Source: Lunularia cruciata
Lineage: Eukaryota; Streptophyta; Marchantiopsida; Lunulariales; Lunulariaceae
Reading direction: 5' to 3'
DNA length: 64,000 nucleotides
Assembly: GCA_948567375.1 (NCBI GenBank)
Contig: OX419758.1
Location: 439,001-503,000 of the forward strand
The position numbers and the translations under genes are program-made. Under the pieces are notes generated by a model, which was not told the origin of the DNA, did not search any database, and saw only the letters and a list, made by a program, of their open reading frames with translations. Positions 10,338 through 19,694 of the stretch are shown here, piece after piece; position 1 is the first letter of the stretch; every line of letters starts with the position of its first letter.

Positions 10338-12890
10338 ATGACTACAATTCCAAGCAATATAAAATTGCGACTGCGCAGGGGGAAGTTGAATTCGTTGAGT
10401 AAATTTCCAATTCCTTTGAGTAGTCATCCTACAGGAATGCATGTCCGAAAGCCCGTCGAGAGTGAAATTTTCCAAAACCCTGAGGGAGTTAGAGTGTCTC
10501 ATCCAGGAGAGGGGCTGATCTTCCAACAGCGTCAAACTAGAGAACAAATCATGGTGAAGAAGGTGGCCAACGTGCTAGCAATAAGAGGTTTTGCAATTCG
10601 AAGGGTAGATGTAGTAGCTAGGATCGAAGTCTTGGTTAGACTTCATATCACCTTTTTAGCATGGAACTGGAATTTCAGTTTCTCGGGAGTAATGGCAGAG
10701 ATCCCTGCCAATAATTGTGAAGAGGGTCCCGAACTGGAGGGGAAGAGAGGCAATCCGGCTCGATGGACTGAGTCGGATTGGAAGTTAGTCCTGGGGAGAG
10801 AAGCAGGAGAGCCAACAGGAATCACCTTCTGTTGTTGGAAGTGTGATGCTGCAGAGGAGACGGCGGAGATTTGTAATTCATTTTTCGCTCCAAGAACTAC
10901 GAATGGTTACAAGGTGGAGTCCTATCGAGACCCGATCCGAAGAAGTATCGTAGGGGCGATGATGGCCATGTTCAAGCCGGAGCAAACAACATACGTAACC
11001 ATGCAGCATGCAGTCTTCTTCCACCAGATGTTTGTAGGAGTACCCGTGAATTGGGTGAAGTGTTTTCATCACCAAACAAGGCAGATGGTAGTGAATTGGC
11101 AAATGGGCTCGCCACCGCATTATTTTGCACCATTTGCAGCACATTTCTACTTCGGCCTAAACTTGCTCTCTAAAGACAAGCGGCATCATATGGTCTCCCA
11201 CATGCACCCTGATTTGAGACAAGAAGCAGACGAAGAGGAGCGACAATATATGCTTCAGCTGCGGGCGAATGATGAATACTTTGCGAGAACGGGACAGTGG
11301 AAGATCAAAGATGTGGCCAGTCCAAAGACAAAGAAGCGAAGTAAACCCGAAGAAGCCAAGTCGTTGCCCATACAAAGAAAGACTCGAAGGCTGATGTTGA
11401 AGACCACTAACGTCGTGAGAAGAGCATCTTCGGGATCGGAGTCGGATGAAGAAACTGAGTCACAAGAAGAGGATTCAGAAGAAGAAGAGCTCACGTTAAA
11501 GAGTGAGGAGTCGGGTAGCGAAAGTGATGGAGAGCCCGAAGTCTAGCAATCGGTGGTGGTGAGTGAAGCTGGCAAGGCAATGGTGGAGAACAAGCCAAAA
11601 CCCAAAGCAAAGAAGGAGTATCCCGTGGGGCCGAGTTCAAGAGGCAAAGACGAAGACAGTGCCGACATGATGAAGATACAAAGATCACGACTTCGGATGA
11701 AGGAGCTGATGACGGAGGAGAAGACTCCAGACAAAGATGGCAAGGAAGAAGCAGAACACTTCATCGGGATATCGTATTTGACGAAGGTAGTCACACCATT
11801 GCTGGAGCTGTTAAAGGAGAATCAAAGTGTAATTCTCCAAGATTGCAGGAAGGGGATGAACAAATTGCAGGTGGTGAAGCATCTATTGAAGGAAGTGCAG
11901 GAGCTGCAGGAACAACAAGTCTGAAGAAGCGTGGAAATTGAAGATCTTCGGAGGGAGGAAGACTCGAGGAAGAAACTGCTGAGAGTGCTACAAGGAAGAT
12001 GCGCAGAGAAGGAGAAGGAATTGCAGAAGCAAGCCGGAGAATTGAAGGAGCATGCGATGTGGCTTAGCACGATGAAGGAGGAAGTGAGTGATGTGCACAT
12101 CAAGAATGTCCATTTGAAGGCAATGACCATCGTGATGGAGCAGGAGTTGGACAGCTTGAAGAAGAGTGTCGCAGCAAAAGATCAAGCATGGCAGAGAGAG
12201 TTGACGTCCAGGCAAGAAGAAGAAGAGCGATTGTGAGAACTTGTCAAGAGCGTGGAACAATAGAATATGCAATGTGCAGGGGAGAAGAAGATGCTCGCTG
12301 CAGAATATGAAGACAAGTTGAAGATGTATCGAGCGGAGTTGAAGGTGGAACGTTCTCGAGGATATGCATCGGAATCAGTAGGGGACATTGCGGGGAAAAT
12401 ACAAGCAATCTTAAGCACGGAGGCTGAAGGAAGATTGGAAGAAGCTCGTCTGCATGAGTTGAAGTTACTTGTGCAGGAGACTCGGAAGCAAAGAGCCAAG
12501 GACGTGGATATGAATACCTTGCTAATTCGGTTGAGAGAACGCGTAGATAGAAAAATGTTGGAGGTAGAAAATAATGTTAGTCTTAGGCTAGATTTAGTCA
12601 ATTCAGAGTTAGAGAAAATTCGGAATAGTGTGACAGAAGAGAAGAAACCCGATGTTGCAGAAGTAGGAATTCAGGTGTCATTAGACTTGCTAATTGACAC
12701 ATTAGAGAAGAGTGGGTCGGGAAATAAGAGTGTAGATAGATTACCCGTGAGCTCAATTGTAGATTGTAGTAAAGAAGTCGTAGAATTAGTAAAGAAATTA
12801 GTAGAATCAGTCATACCCGAAGAAGGTGAAATAGCAAGAAGATCATCGAGTTTGGAAGCCGATGATGAAGTCGACATCGGATCGAGATAG
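10338..12890 (+). pseudogene. A1 ORF2: family A 3' ORF of unknown function, four in-frame stops
   Basis: One frame of about 850 codons, interrupted by TAG at 11,544-11,546, TGA at 11,922-11,924, TGA at 12,234-12,236 and TAG at 12,261-12,263. Every stop is one C-to-T change away from a CAG or CGA codon. Residues 1-330 form a compact domain rich in Trp and aromatic residues (FLAWNWNFSFSG, ESDWKLVLGREAGEPTGI, VNWQMGSPPHYFAPFAAHFY). A basic stretch (SPKTKKRSKPEEAK) follows, then a very acidic Ser/Glu region. The remaining 450 or so residues are charged, Leu-rich predicted coiled coil. No signal peptide or membrane segment is visible. By position it corresponds to the env-like ORF of Athila-type retrotransposons, but it looks like a soluble structural or nucleic-acid-associated protein. 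I do not recognise the family; related copies occur at least seven more times in the window. Confidence 0.7.
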
Positions 12891-12901
12891 AAGTCAATTT
12901 T

Positions 12902-12921
12902 GAGATAGGAAAGGACAGATA
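12902..12921 (+). other. Polypurine tract of A1
   Basis: A purine run (GAGATAGGAAAGGACAGA) lies just upstream of the predicted LTR start TGAAAC. The equivalent position in other A copies reads GAGATTTAAAGAGG. This is the expected site for plus-strand priming. Confidence 0.6.
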
Positions 12922-13687
12922 TGAAACAATAGCTTGTCCCTTGGGATCTATAGGTAGGAAGAGATGTTAGGAAGTGGTGCTTAGGTAGGCAAGTCTGCCG
13001 TTTGCTTCAGTATTTAAGTGGAGCATTTGTAGTACGATGTTATTCAGTATTCCAATTTCTGAAGATAGATAAAGCGAAGTGTTGTTCCCAGTACTCATCG
13101 CTTAAGCTTAATTCTGATTGTCAATTTCGTGTGTGTATTTGTGAGTGTGTGGAGAATTCCAAAGAGCAAGTCAGTGTGTTTGTGGATGTTGGAATCTATA
13201 GCCTTGATCTTCATTCTGTGTGTTTGATCCTGAGTGAAGTGCATCGGAGCAATGCCTTGACAGATCTGAGAGGAATTGTAGTGTTGTTAGTATTTTGCAT
13301 TGGTGAGTGCAGCACGAAGTTGATGTGAAGTAATTTTGATCGAGGGAGTTGTGCCTTCAATGGAGGGGTGGAACACAATTCTGAGGCAAAATCAGTCTTT
13401 GCAGTGAAGTGCCGTCTTCATGAGAATTTGAATCATCACAATCAAGAGTTGTTTGGACAGAATTGACTATGATGTGATTACATGTGTGTATTCATGACAA
13501 CTTGTCAAGTTTGTGAGCTTGTTACTCTCTTTTGGGTGTAGTTTCTACCTGAGAGATTAAAGAAGCAATCAAGAAGAACTGCAATTGTGACTTTTGACTT
13601 CTTATTTGACCAATTCTGCGTAGTATCTCTGCAGGAACGAACTTTACTGACCCGATTACCGCAAAAGTGATATTTGCCGGGTTGTCA
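12922..13687 (+). repeat. 3' LTR of A1
   Basis: Starts TGAAAC and ends GGTTGTCA, 766 bp. A TATA-like TATTTAAG lies at 13,011-13,018. Internal blocks such as TGTGTTTGATC and GAGAGGAATTGTAGTG (about 13,219-13,290) are shared with the other family A LTRs at 24,117, 32,616, 37,436, 52,610 and 54,511. The sequence beyond is B1 pol with no primer-binding site, so this is a 3' LTR or the retained half of a recombinant. Confidence 0.75.
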
Positions 13688-15300
13688 TAGCCACCCACAA
13701 CACCAGTGCAAAGATAGTCCATCACTAAGACATCATCATGAATGTCTTGCTGAACTGTACCAATATCTTCACTCTCTGGATCTGTGACCTCAATAACTCC
13801 TCCTGTATGCACTGAGAGAGATACCACCAAAGCCTTTGCAAATATACACAGAAAGGCTGATGCATGCCAACCTGGCACCATCTCCTCATCTATCTCACCA
13901 TGCCAACGTACTCCGGTCTGATCTTGATGGTTGGGACGTGGGTTTCTACTCAACCCATCTGCATCATGGTTCACCACTCCAGGTCTGTGAACAATCATGA
14001 AATCATACTCTTGTAAAATCAGAGCCCATCGTGCAAGCTCCCCTGAAAGCTTGTTGGACTCCATCAACCACTTCAGTGGCTGATGATCAGTGATGAGAGT
14101 GAAGGGGTTACCAAATAGGTAACATTGGAAATGTGCTATTGCCCAAATTGCTGCCAAGCACTCTCCCTCATATGAACTATACTTTGCCTCCGCTGAATTG
14201 TTGGAGCGATTAGCATAGGCCACCACAAACTCCTTCTCCTCATCATCATGTTGGGTGAGCACCGCTCCAAACCCCAACATACTCCAATCAATGTGAACCT
14301 GAAATCCCCTAATAGGTCTCCTCAAAATGGGAGCAGATGTCAACCTCTCCTTGAGCTCTACAAAAGCTCTCTCCTGCTCATCTCCCCAACACCACTCCTG
14401 TGTAAGCTTGGTCAGCTTCGTCAAGGCCTTGGCAATGGCACTAAATCCTCTAACATAACGGCGATAGAAGTTTGCCAACCCAAGGAATGCTCGCACTCTT
14501 CTCACATCCGTAGGCCGAGGAATACATGCAATAGCCTCCACCTTGGTTTGCTGAACACCAAGTCCTCCGGAGTAGATAGTGTGACCCAAATACTCAACCT
14601 GCTTGTGGAAGAACCTACACTTCCCATGATGTAGTTTGAGTCCATGAGATCTCAACCTCTCAAACACCTCCAACAACTGTCTCTCATGCTCCTCCACAGT
14701 AGTGCTATAAACCAATATAACACCGAGCAAAATCCAATCCAGCTAGGATCTTGTCCATGACCCTCTGGAACTCAGTAGGAGTGTTCTTTAACCCAAATGG
14801 TAAGAACCTCCACTGATATAACGCATCTCTTGCTGTGAGGATCAATAGCCCAAAATGTTGTCTTGGACTTATCCTCCTTCCTGATCGGCAACTGATGATA
14901 TCCTGCTCAAAGATCCAAAGTACTGAAGATCTTTGCATGCCCAATAGCATCAAAAATATCTTCCGGTGTAGGCATGGCATACCGATCAGCCCTGGTCTGT
15001 TGGTTGATAGGACAATAATCTCCACACATCCGCCTATCTGTATAGTTGCCATGCATATCCTTCTTGGTTGGCATCACTGTCACTAATGCATACTCTCCAT
15101 GTGAAATCTCCACCAAACCAGCCTCAAAAAGGTCACTACTCCGGCTCTAAATCAATGTCCTCTCCATGTCACTATAACGATATGGGCGTCAGAAAATTGG
15201 TGTATTGCTAGTCAGCTCAATCTGTATACCAGGTCCCTTTAGAGCACCGAAATCTTTCATACTGAAGGCAAAACAACTCGTGTGACTCCTCAAGAACCTC
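13688..15300 (-). pseudogene. B1 reverse transcriptase and RNase H
   Basis: Minus strand. RT begins near 15,260 (KGPGIQIELTS, PYRYSDMERTLI, then MCGDYCPINQQTRADRYAMP at about 14,970-15,040) and continues through the fingers and palm. The catalytic YIDD is missing: an 11-nt deletion at about 14,713/14,714 joins CYI directly to the sequence after the Asp-Asp pair, which B2 retains as CIDDILVY. The thumb follows (LEVFERLRSHGLKLHHGKCR, FLGLANFYRRYVRGFSAIAK). Then comes RNase H: IDWSMLGFGAVLTQHD, YSSYEGECLAAIWAIAHFQ, LITDHQPLKWLM. The frame runs on to DYLCTGVVGG at 13,690, where it is cut by the A1 LTR. The integrase zinc-binding domain, present in B2, is lost here. Confidence 0.9.
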
Positions 15301-15729
15301 CATACCCTCCGTCTTTCCTCTCCAGTAAGCTTGGGTCCAAGATCTGGCTCCCAATTATCCTCTATAACTGTAGTAGGAGTGGAAGACGTACTGACTGACT
15401 GCTACACTGGGCCCTTGGGAGCAATGGTGTCATGCTCCCGACCACTAGAGGTCCCAACCTCTGTTTGAAAAACTCCCTCCACTCTGGCTGCAAGCTCCAC
15501 ACATCCTCTAGATGCATCCCATGTGGACCAAGGGTGTAATCCAAGTAGCCCACGCTCACCTAGATGGACTCCAAGTAGACCACTCTCCCTAGTAGCTATT
15601 GGATGTGTCCCAAGAATACCATGTCCACTCGGTCCATCGCCCCCAGCATGTGCTTGAATCGTCTTGATAGGCACAGGGCTCACAAGTGTCCGAGTGGTGA
15701 TGCTTATCAAGCGCATCCTATGCTGCTTT
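15301..15729 (-). pseudogene. B1 linker between methyltransferase and RT
   Basis: A Gly/His/Leu-rich spacer including two similar short phrases, LLGVHLGE and LLGLHPWS, and HDTIAPKGP, all present almost unchanged in B2 (29,620-29,990). No domain is recognised. Conservation between the two copies shows it belongs to the ancestral polyprotein. Confidence 0.55.
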
Positions 15730-16570
15730 GCCAAGCCAAGGCTCACAATCTAGGTCAAACAGTTTAGGTCCATAGCCAGACCTAACACCTGACGCCTGGA
15801 TGCCTCTGACACTAGTGGAACAGCGGTAATATTGGTGCAAAAACCCATCGCCCGCTCTCTCATCAACGTTGGGCTCCACCAACTACTATAACTGTGAGTC
15901 TTAAACAAGTCCAGGTCCTCCCTCTCAAAAAGCATGAGAGCCTGGGAAACTCATGGGTGTAGGAAATGCGGCTCTAGGCCGTCCAACTAGGTTCACCACT
16001 GCCATAGGTGACCTATCAGCCACTACCACTATCTGAGACTGACGCCCAACATCCAAGATATCATCAACAAGGATGTGGTCAAGTTGCTGAATCCCAGCAT
16101 AAGCGCGTTGTAGAACCTCTCTAGGTAAGAGGTTCGTCCACCAAAGACAAAGACGATGAGCCCGTAAGTTGGAGAAACAGACTAATGAACCTGGAGATGT
16201 CGTAATATCCGTAACATCTCCCAAAACACACCAGAATGAGGATCCTAAAGACCTAATCCTCTACCAGCACTGTATGTCCCTGACATGGCCATCCAGAAAT
16301 CACCAAGTGAATAGGCCCATGTCTCTCTAGGTCATGCGCCCCCAATAAGGAAATGTCTCATGGTAGGGCCTTCTGGTAACCTCTGACTGCTAACATTGGT
16401 AATAACTCCGGATACCGATAGGCCAAGTGTGCCACATGATGTAGAGAGACTTGCCTAGCAGTCTCATCTCTCTCTATATACAAGTACCTCCGTATACCCG
16501 CCTGTAACACCGCAACTAGTCCGGTGTTGATCCCACCAAACAACTCCAATAGGCATATCCCCTCTACTGG
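15730..16570 (-). pseudogene. B1 C5-cytosine DNA methyltransferase domain (DNMT3-like) inside the retrotransposon polyprotein
   Basis: Canonical C5-MTase motifs occur in order on the minus strand. Motif I is LLELFGGINTGLVAVLQAGI (ELFGG at 16,532-16,546). Motif II is YLYIERDETARQV. Motif IV is GPIHLVISGWPCQG, with the catalytic-Cys PCQ at 16,280-16,288. Motif IX/X is RERAMGF ... SRRQVLGLAMDLN at 15,754-15,860. The spacing before PCQ and the C-terminal MGF...T...R-x-x-LG pattern resemble DNMT3 more than MET1 or CMT; DRM enzymes have a rearranged order. The domain follows the protease in the same frame and precedes RT. This copy is dead: an in-frame TGA lies just before motif IV, further stops follow, and about 150 bp covering motif VI (ENV) is deleted. 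In the active element it would methylate cytosine in DNA in the nucleus; target and context are unknown. Confidence 0.85.
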
Positions 16571-17335
16571 ATATTTCCAAGCAATGAGTGTGGTATCCAA
16601 AGGTGTCAAAGCAATTGCCTCTAGAGGCTCATCCTCACACTCATCTCCTGATGGTACGAAGGCTTCACTCCAAGCTTGCTGGACCAACTGATCTGCATGT
16701 TGTTGCAATGCCTCCTCTGAACTCCACAATGGAACATCCAAGGTGGATGGAACAATCCCACTCCTACTCCAAAGCCGAGTGATCTCCTCTGGTATTGGAG
16801 TATCCTCTACATGGGCGTTCCCTTCCAACAAGTCACAAGGCCAAGTAACTACACCACTGAAAGCTAAAACTAATGTTGACATGGTCCCGGACTGTAGTGA
16901 GCCAAGACTGTCACTACTGAAGCGTACTGGTAGGCAACATACCCGTCCCTCACCAGACCGCCAACCATGTCTATAAGAGGCTATTTCCTCCCAATAGTCA
17001 ATGCTAAAACCCATGGGGTATAACACTGCTTCCCCAACTAGCACATCATATGACTCAACTATCGTTGCAATAGCCTGAACTCTCACCACCGAGCTATCAG
17101 TCGGATGACTAGGCTGAACATGGACAACAAGCTCTCCATGTGTGATGTACTGTGTTGAACCACTACCTAGAGATGTCTGGGTCTAAAATAGACACCTCTC
17201 CACATCGGTCTTCCGTAACTCCAAACCGACAACTGCAACCTTCCCCAACATAAGGGGTTGCGCACCAGAGTCTAACAAGACTCTTTGTGGTGTATAGACC
17301 TTCCCTGAAGGTCCCACCAAACAGAAAATCTCCCT
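16571..17335 (-). pseudogene. B1 aspartic protease and protease-methyltransferase linker
   Basis: The retropepsin active site appears as VLLDSGAQPLMLGK, with DSGA at 17,261-17,272. The C-terminal protease signature YDVLVGEAVLYPMGFSIDYW follows at about 16,985-17,045. A single open stretch of the minus strand (17,089 to 16,358) carries the protease end, a linker of about 100 residues and methyltransferase motif I. This is direct evidence that protease and methyltransferase belong to one polyprotein. A stop just downstream of the DSGA region separates it from the active-site part. Confidence 0.82.
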
Positions 17336-18363
17336 CTAGTTATCCAATAGGACAACACCAGGTATAAACCGCGCTCTCTCAAAGGCCAGTCTAGCTTGCA
17401 ACTCCTCTAGTCTAGCCGCTAATGCCTGCCATAAACCACTGGTCGCTGAACGGATCCCATGCTCCTCAACCAAGTCAGCTCCACTACCAACCACCTCTGC
17501 TCTAGTAGTATGAAATGCACCATCCCTACTCTCACACAATGTGGCAGCCAACCGGAATATTGGGGTTGGGTCAACTCCCAATGTAAACATATCACTGGCC
17601 AAAAACAAAGGACGCTGCATAATCAGCTGAGCCGCCCCCAACATCATGCTAGACTCAGTCTGTGTAGTAGCAGGTGGCTGACTAGCAGGTAGTCCATCAT
17701 GTACTCCATCACCACCTACCACACTTGCACTAGGACATCTAGGAACCATGGATGTTGTCTACAATGCCTCAGATAGCGTGAAAGACTGGGGAAGTCTGAC
17801 TTGTCTCCCAACCTCTCCTCTCTGTGGGTCCAACTCCATTGATGCTCCTCTAGGCTCTAGAGCACGTGCTACACTCCTAGTCACTATTGTAGATGCATCC
17901 ACTTGTGTTGCTCCGCTTATGAAGTCCAAAGCATCTCTATCACCAGCATATGAGGTGGAAGCCTCAGCACCCAAATCTGATCTCCTCTAAGCAATAGCCA
18001 TACTAGCCAATCTCTACTCCAACTGCTCAATCCAAGTAGCCATTGTTGTGTCAGAAGTAAGGGCAAGTACTGCACCCCTACTAGGTGTAGATCCTCTACC
18101 ACCACCTCTACCACCATGTCCTCCATGACCTGGTTCTCCTCTACTACCAGCCATAGCAGCCCTACCACTCCGTAACTCCGGGTGTAGGTCAAAACACCAG
18201 TCACTAGTGTGACCAACTAACACGTTGATCATATGTAGCAAATCCTGCCCAAAGCATGATGTGATGAATTGTGTGAAACAATGCTTTGGTAATATCTGGA
18301 CATGAAAGTCCCAATGGTTTGGCGGAAGTGGATTTGGTGGTCCATAAATTCCATCTATCCTAT
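17336..18363 (-). pseudogene. B1 gag-like 5' region
   Basis: Minus-strand fragments between primer-binding site and protease. Near 18,095-18,160 there is a Gly-rich, RGG-like segment (GHGGHGGRGGGRGSTPSR), followed by ATWIEQLE and a predicted helical, Ala/Arg-rich region with several stops. No retrotransposon-gag capsid domain and no CCHC zinc knuckle are visible. The region is only about 1 kb, so capsid sequence may have been deleted or have diverged beyond recognition. RGG-type motifs often bind RNA, which could substitute for a nucleocapsid; that is inference. Confidence 0.5.
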
Positions 18364-18379
18364 TCCTACTCTGATACCA
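18364..18379 (-). other. Primer-binding site for initiator tRNA-Met
   Basis: Minus strand reads TGGTATCAGAGTAGGA one base inside the LTR; the first eleven bases match the plant initiator tRNA-Met complement. It fixes element orientation (minus) and marks 18,381 as the inner LTR edge. Confidence 0.85.
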
Positions 18380-18380
18380 A

Positions 18381-18803
18381 TGTAAAAGATTGAAACCAAG
18401 GAGACAAATAAGAGAATAGAAACTCACATTGGGACACTTGAATGAGGGAAAACTCCAAATGTCTAGCATGAGCTTCGGCTTTGGTATTTATAGGTAGCAT
18501 ACAAGATCCATGAAGCTTCTCAAGAAGCTTCCTTGAGCCGCTTTCTTGGAGTGCAAGCCAAGTTAACCAGGAAGCTTCTCAAGAAGCTTCCTTCTAGAAG
18601 TTGCCTACTTGGCGTGCAAGCTAAGCTAGTTAGAAGCTTCTAGAAGCTTCCTTCTAGAAGCTACCTACTTAGGGCGCAAGTTAACTAGTTGGGAAGCTTC
18701 TCAAGAAGCTTCTTAGATGCTTCTAGAATATTCTAGGCTATTTTGTCTTATTCTCTACTTTGTAAGCCCGACTAACTTTGTCGCTAAACTCCATATTGTT
18801 ACA
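18381..18803 (-). repeat. 5' LTR next to the B1 primer-binding site
   Basis: 423 bp, minus strand TGTAACAATATGG to CTTTTACA, with perfect TGTAA/TTACA ends. It contains a TATA box (TATAAATA, minus strand, 18,485-18,492) and an upstream array of GAA/TTC motifs. Its sequence is unrelated to the terminal unit at the 3' end of B1 (8,249-8,893), so the two ends of B1 are discordant. Either B1 is a recombinant of two related elements, or the 3' unit is not the true LTR of this 5' end. Confidence 0.75.
18485..18733 (-). promoter_or_regulatory. LTR promoter: TATA box plus array of heat-shock-element motifs
   Basis: The TATA box TATAAATA is at 18,485-18,492 (minus). Upstream of it are GAAGCTTC at 18,512-18,519, 18,524-18,531, 18,571-18,578, 18,583-18,590, 18,693-18,700 and 18,705-18,712; a four-unit GAAGCTTCTAGAAGCTTC at 18,633-18,650; TTCTAGAA at 18,592-18,599 and 18,652-18,659; and TTCTAGAATATTC at 18,721-18,733. 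Alternating GAA and TTC at 2-bp spacing is the binding site of heat shock factors. The motifs sit in a roughly 60-bp unit repeated about four times. Heat induction is inferred, by analogy with the heat-activated Arabidopsis retrotransposon ONSEN. Confidence 0.72.
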
Positions 18804-19694
18804 AAGTATGACCTTATTGCTTAATTGAAAGGTGAGATTGTAACTATTCTTATCAACATATTGCTTTGCCAATTTGGAGCAATGAGAAGATTAGACTTGG
18901 CTTGGTATAGGAGTTAAGATAACATGGACAAGAAGGTGGAAGTATGAGGAATTTGAGATGGCAAAAGAGCAAGAAGGAAATTTGGAACAAGTGGAATTAT
19001 TGAAGGATAATAGGACCTATGGTTTCAATCACCAATGCCATAAATAAATCTTGAAATGTGCTACCATCCACGCTTGAAGTGATAATATTAAAAAATCTAA
19101 AGCTTGATGAGAAAAGGATTTGGGAATGGTAGATCAGCAAAGAAAAATATCTTTGGTTCAAACTCTTCTTCCATTGCTCTAGCTTTCACACTCTACTACA
19201 ACTCTCACTTTCTAACATTCTCACTCCACAAAAGACTCCAAAATTAAACACCTTTCCCCTTGTCTCTCAAGTCTCCATCATCTATATCTATCAGAGCCCT
19301 CAAAAAGGACAAGATCATAATCCACATGACCAATCACTTAAATGTACATAGATTTTTCACGTGGAAATAGCTCAACCATGGGATCCATCATAAAATATAC
19401 ATGACCAGAATAGTGGATGAACCATTGGTAAAACATTCCCAATCCATTAAATGCCAAAACTTCTATGGTATCTCTAAGAGTAAGCCAATTGGGGATGGAC
19501 TTGATTTTCTCCTTTTCCAACTTGATCCCCTCCAATAAGACCTTATGATCCAAGAAGGTGACCTCTTATCAAAAGGTAAAATTTGACTTCTTGTAGTCAA
19601 ACATCCACTAGCGTAGTCATCTTAAGACTTCTGGTATATGAATCTTGCATTTTGCGTCCATCTTATTGTATTTTCAAATATCATCTAAGAACAA
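18804..19694 (-). pseudogene. Unassigned DNA with a gypsy RT thumb scrap
   Basis: Most of this stretch is unrecognised. On the minus strand at about 19,360-19,560 one frame reads LLEGIKLEKEKIKSIPNWLT then LGMFYQWFIHYSG, matching the RT thumb motif of gypsy elements (EGI...P.K..AI..WP...LGL..YYRRFI). It belongs to neither B nor C and may be pol of a family A relative. Confidence 0.55.

Noticed and set aside
9863-10357. 164-codon minus-strand frame as one protein
   Set aside because: It crosses the junction at about 9,990: only the last 40 or so residues are B1 integrase, and the rest is antisense of the family A leader.
14248-14634. Plus-strand 128-codon open frame opposite B1, with a relative at 28,486-28,824
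   Set aside because: It is the antisense of the conserved RT/RNase H region; its conservation is explained by the pol frame.
18485-18733. The GAAGCTTC array as restriction-linker or assembly artefact
   Set aside because: Unit sequences differ from each other outside the core, and the array lies within a well-formed LTR with TATA box and PBS, so a natural tandem repeat is more likely.
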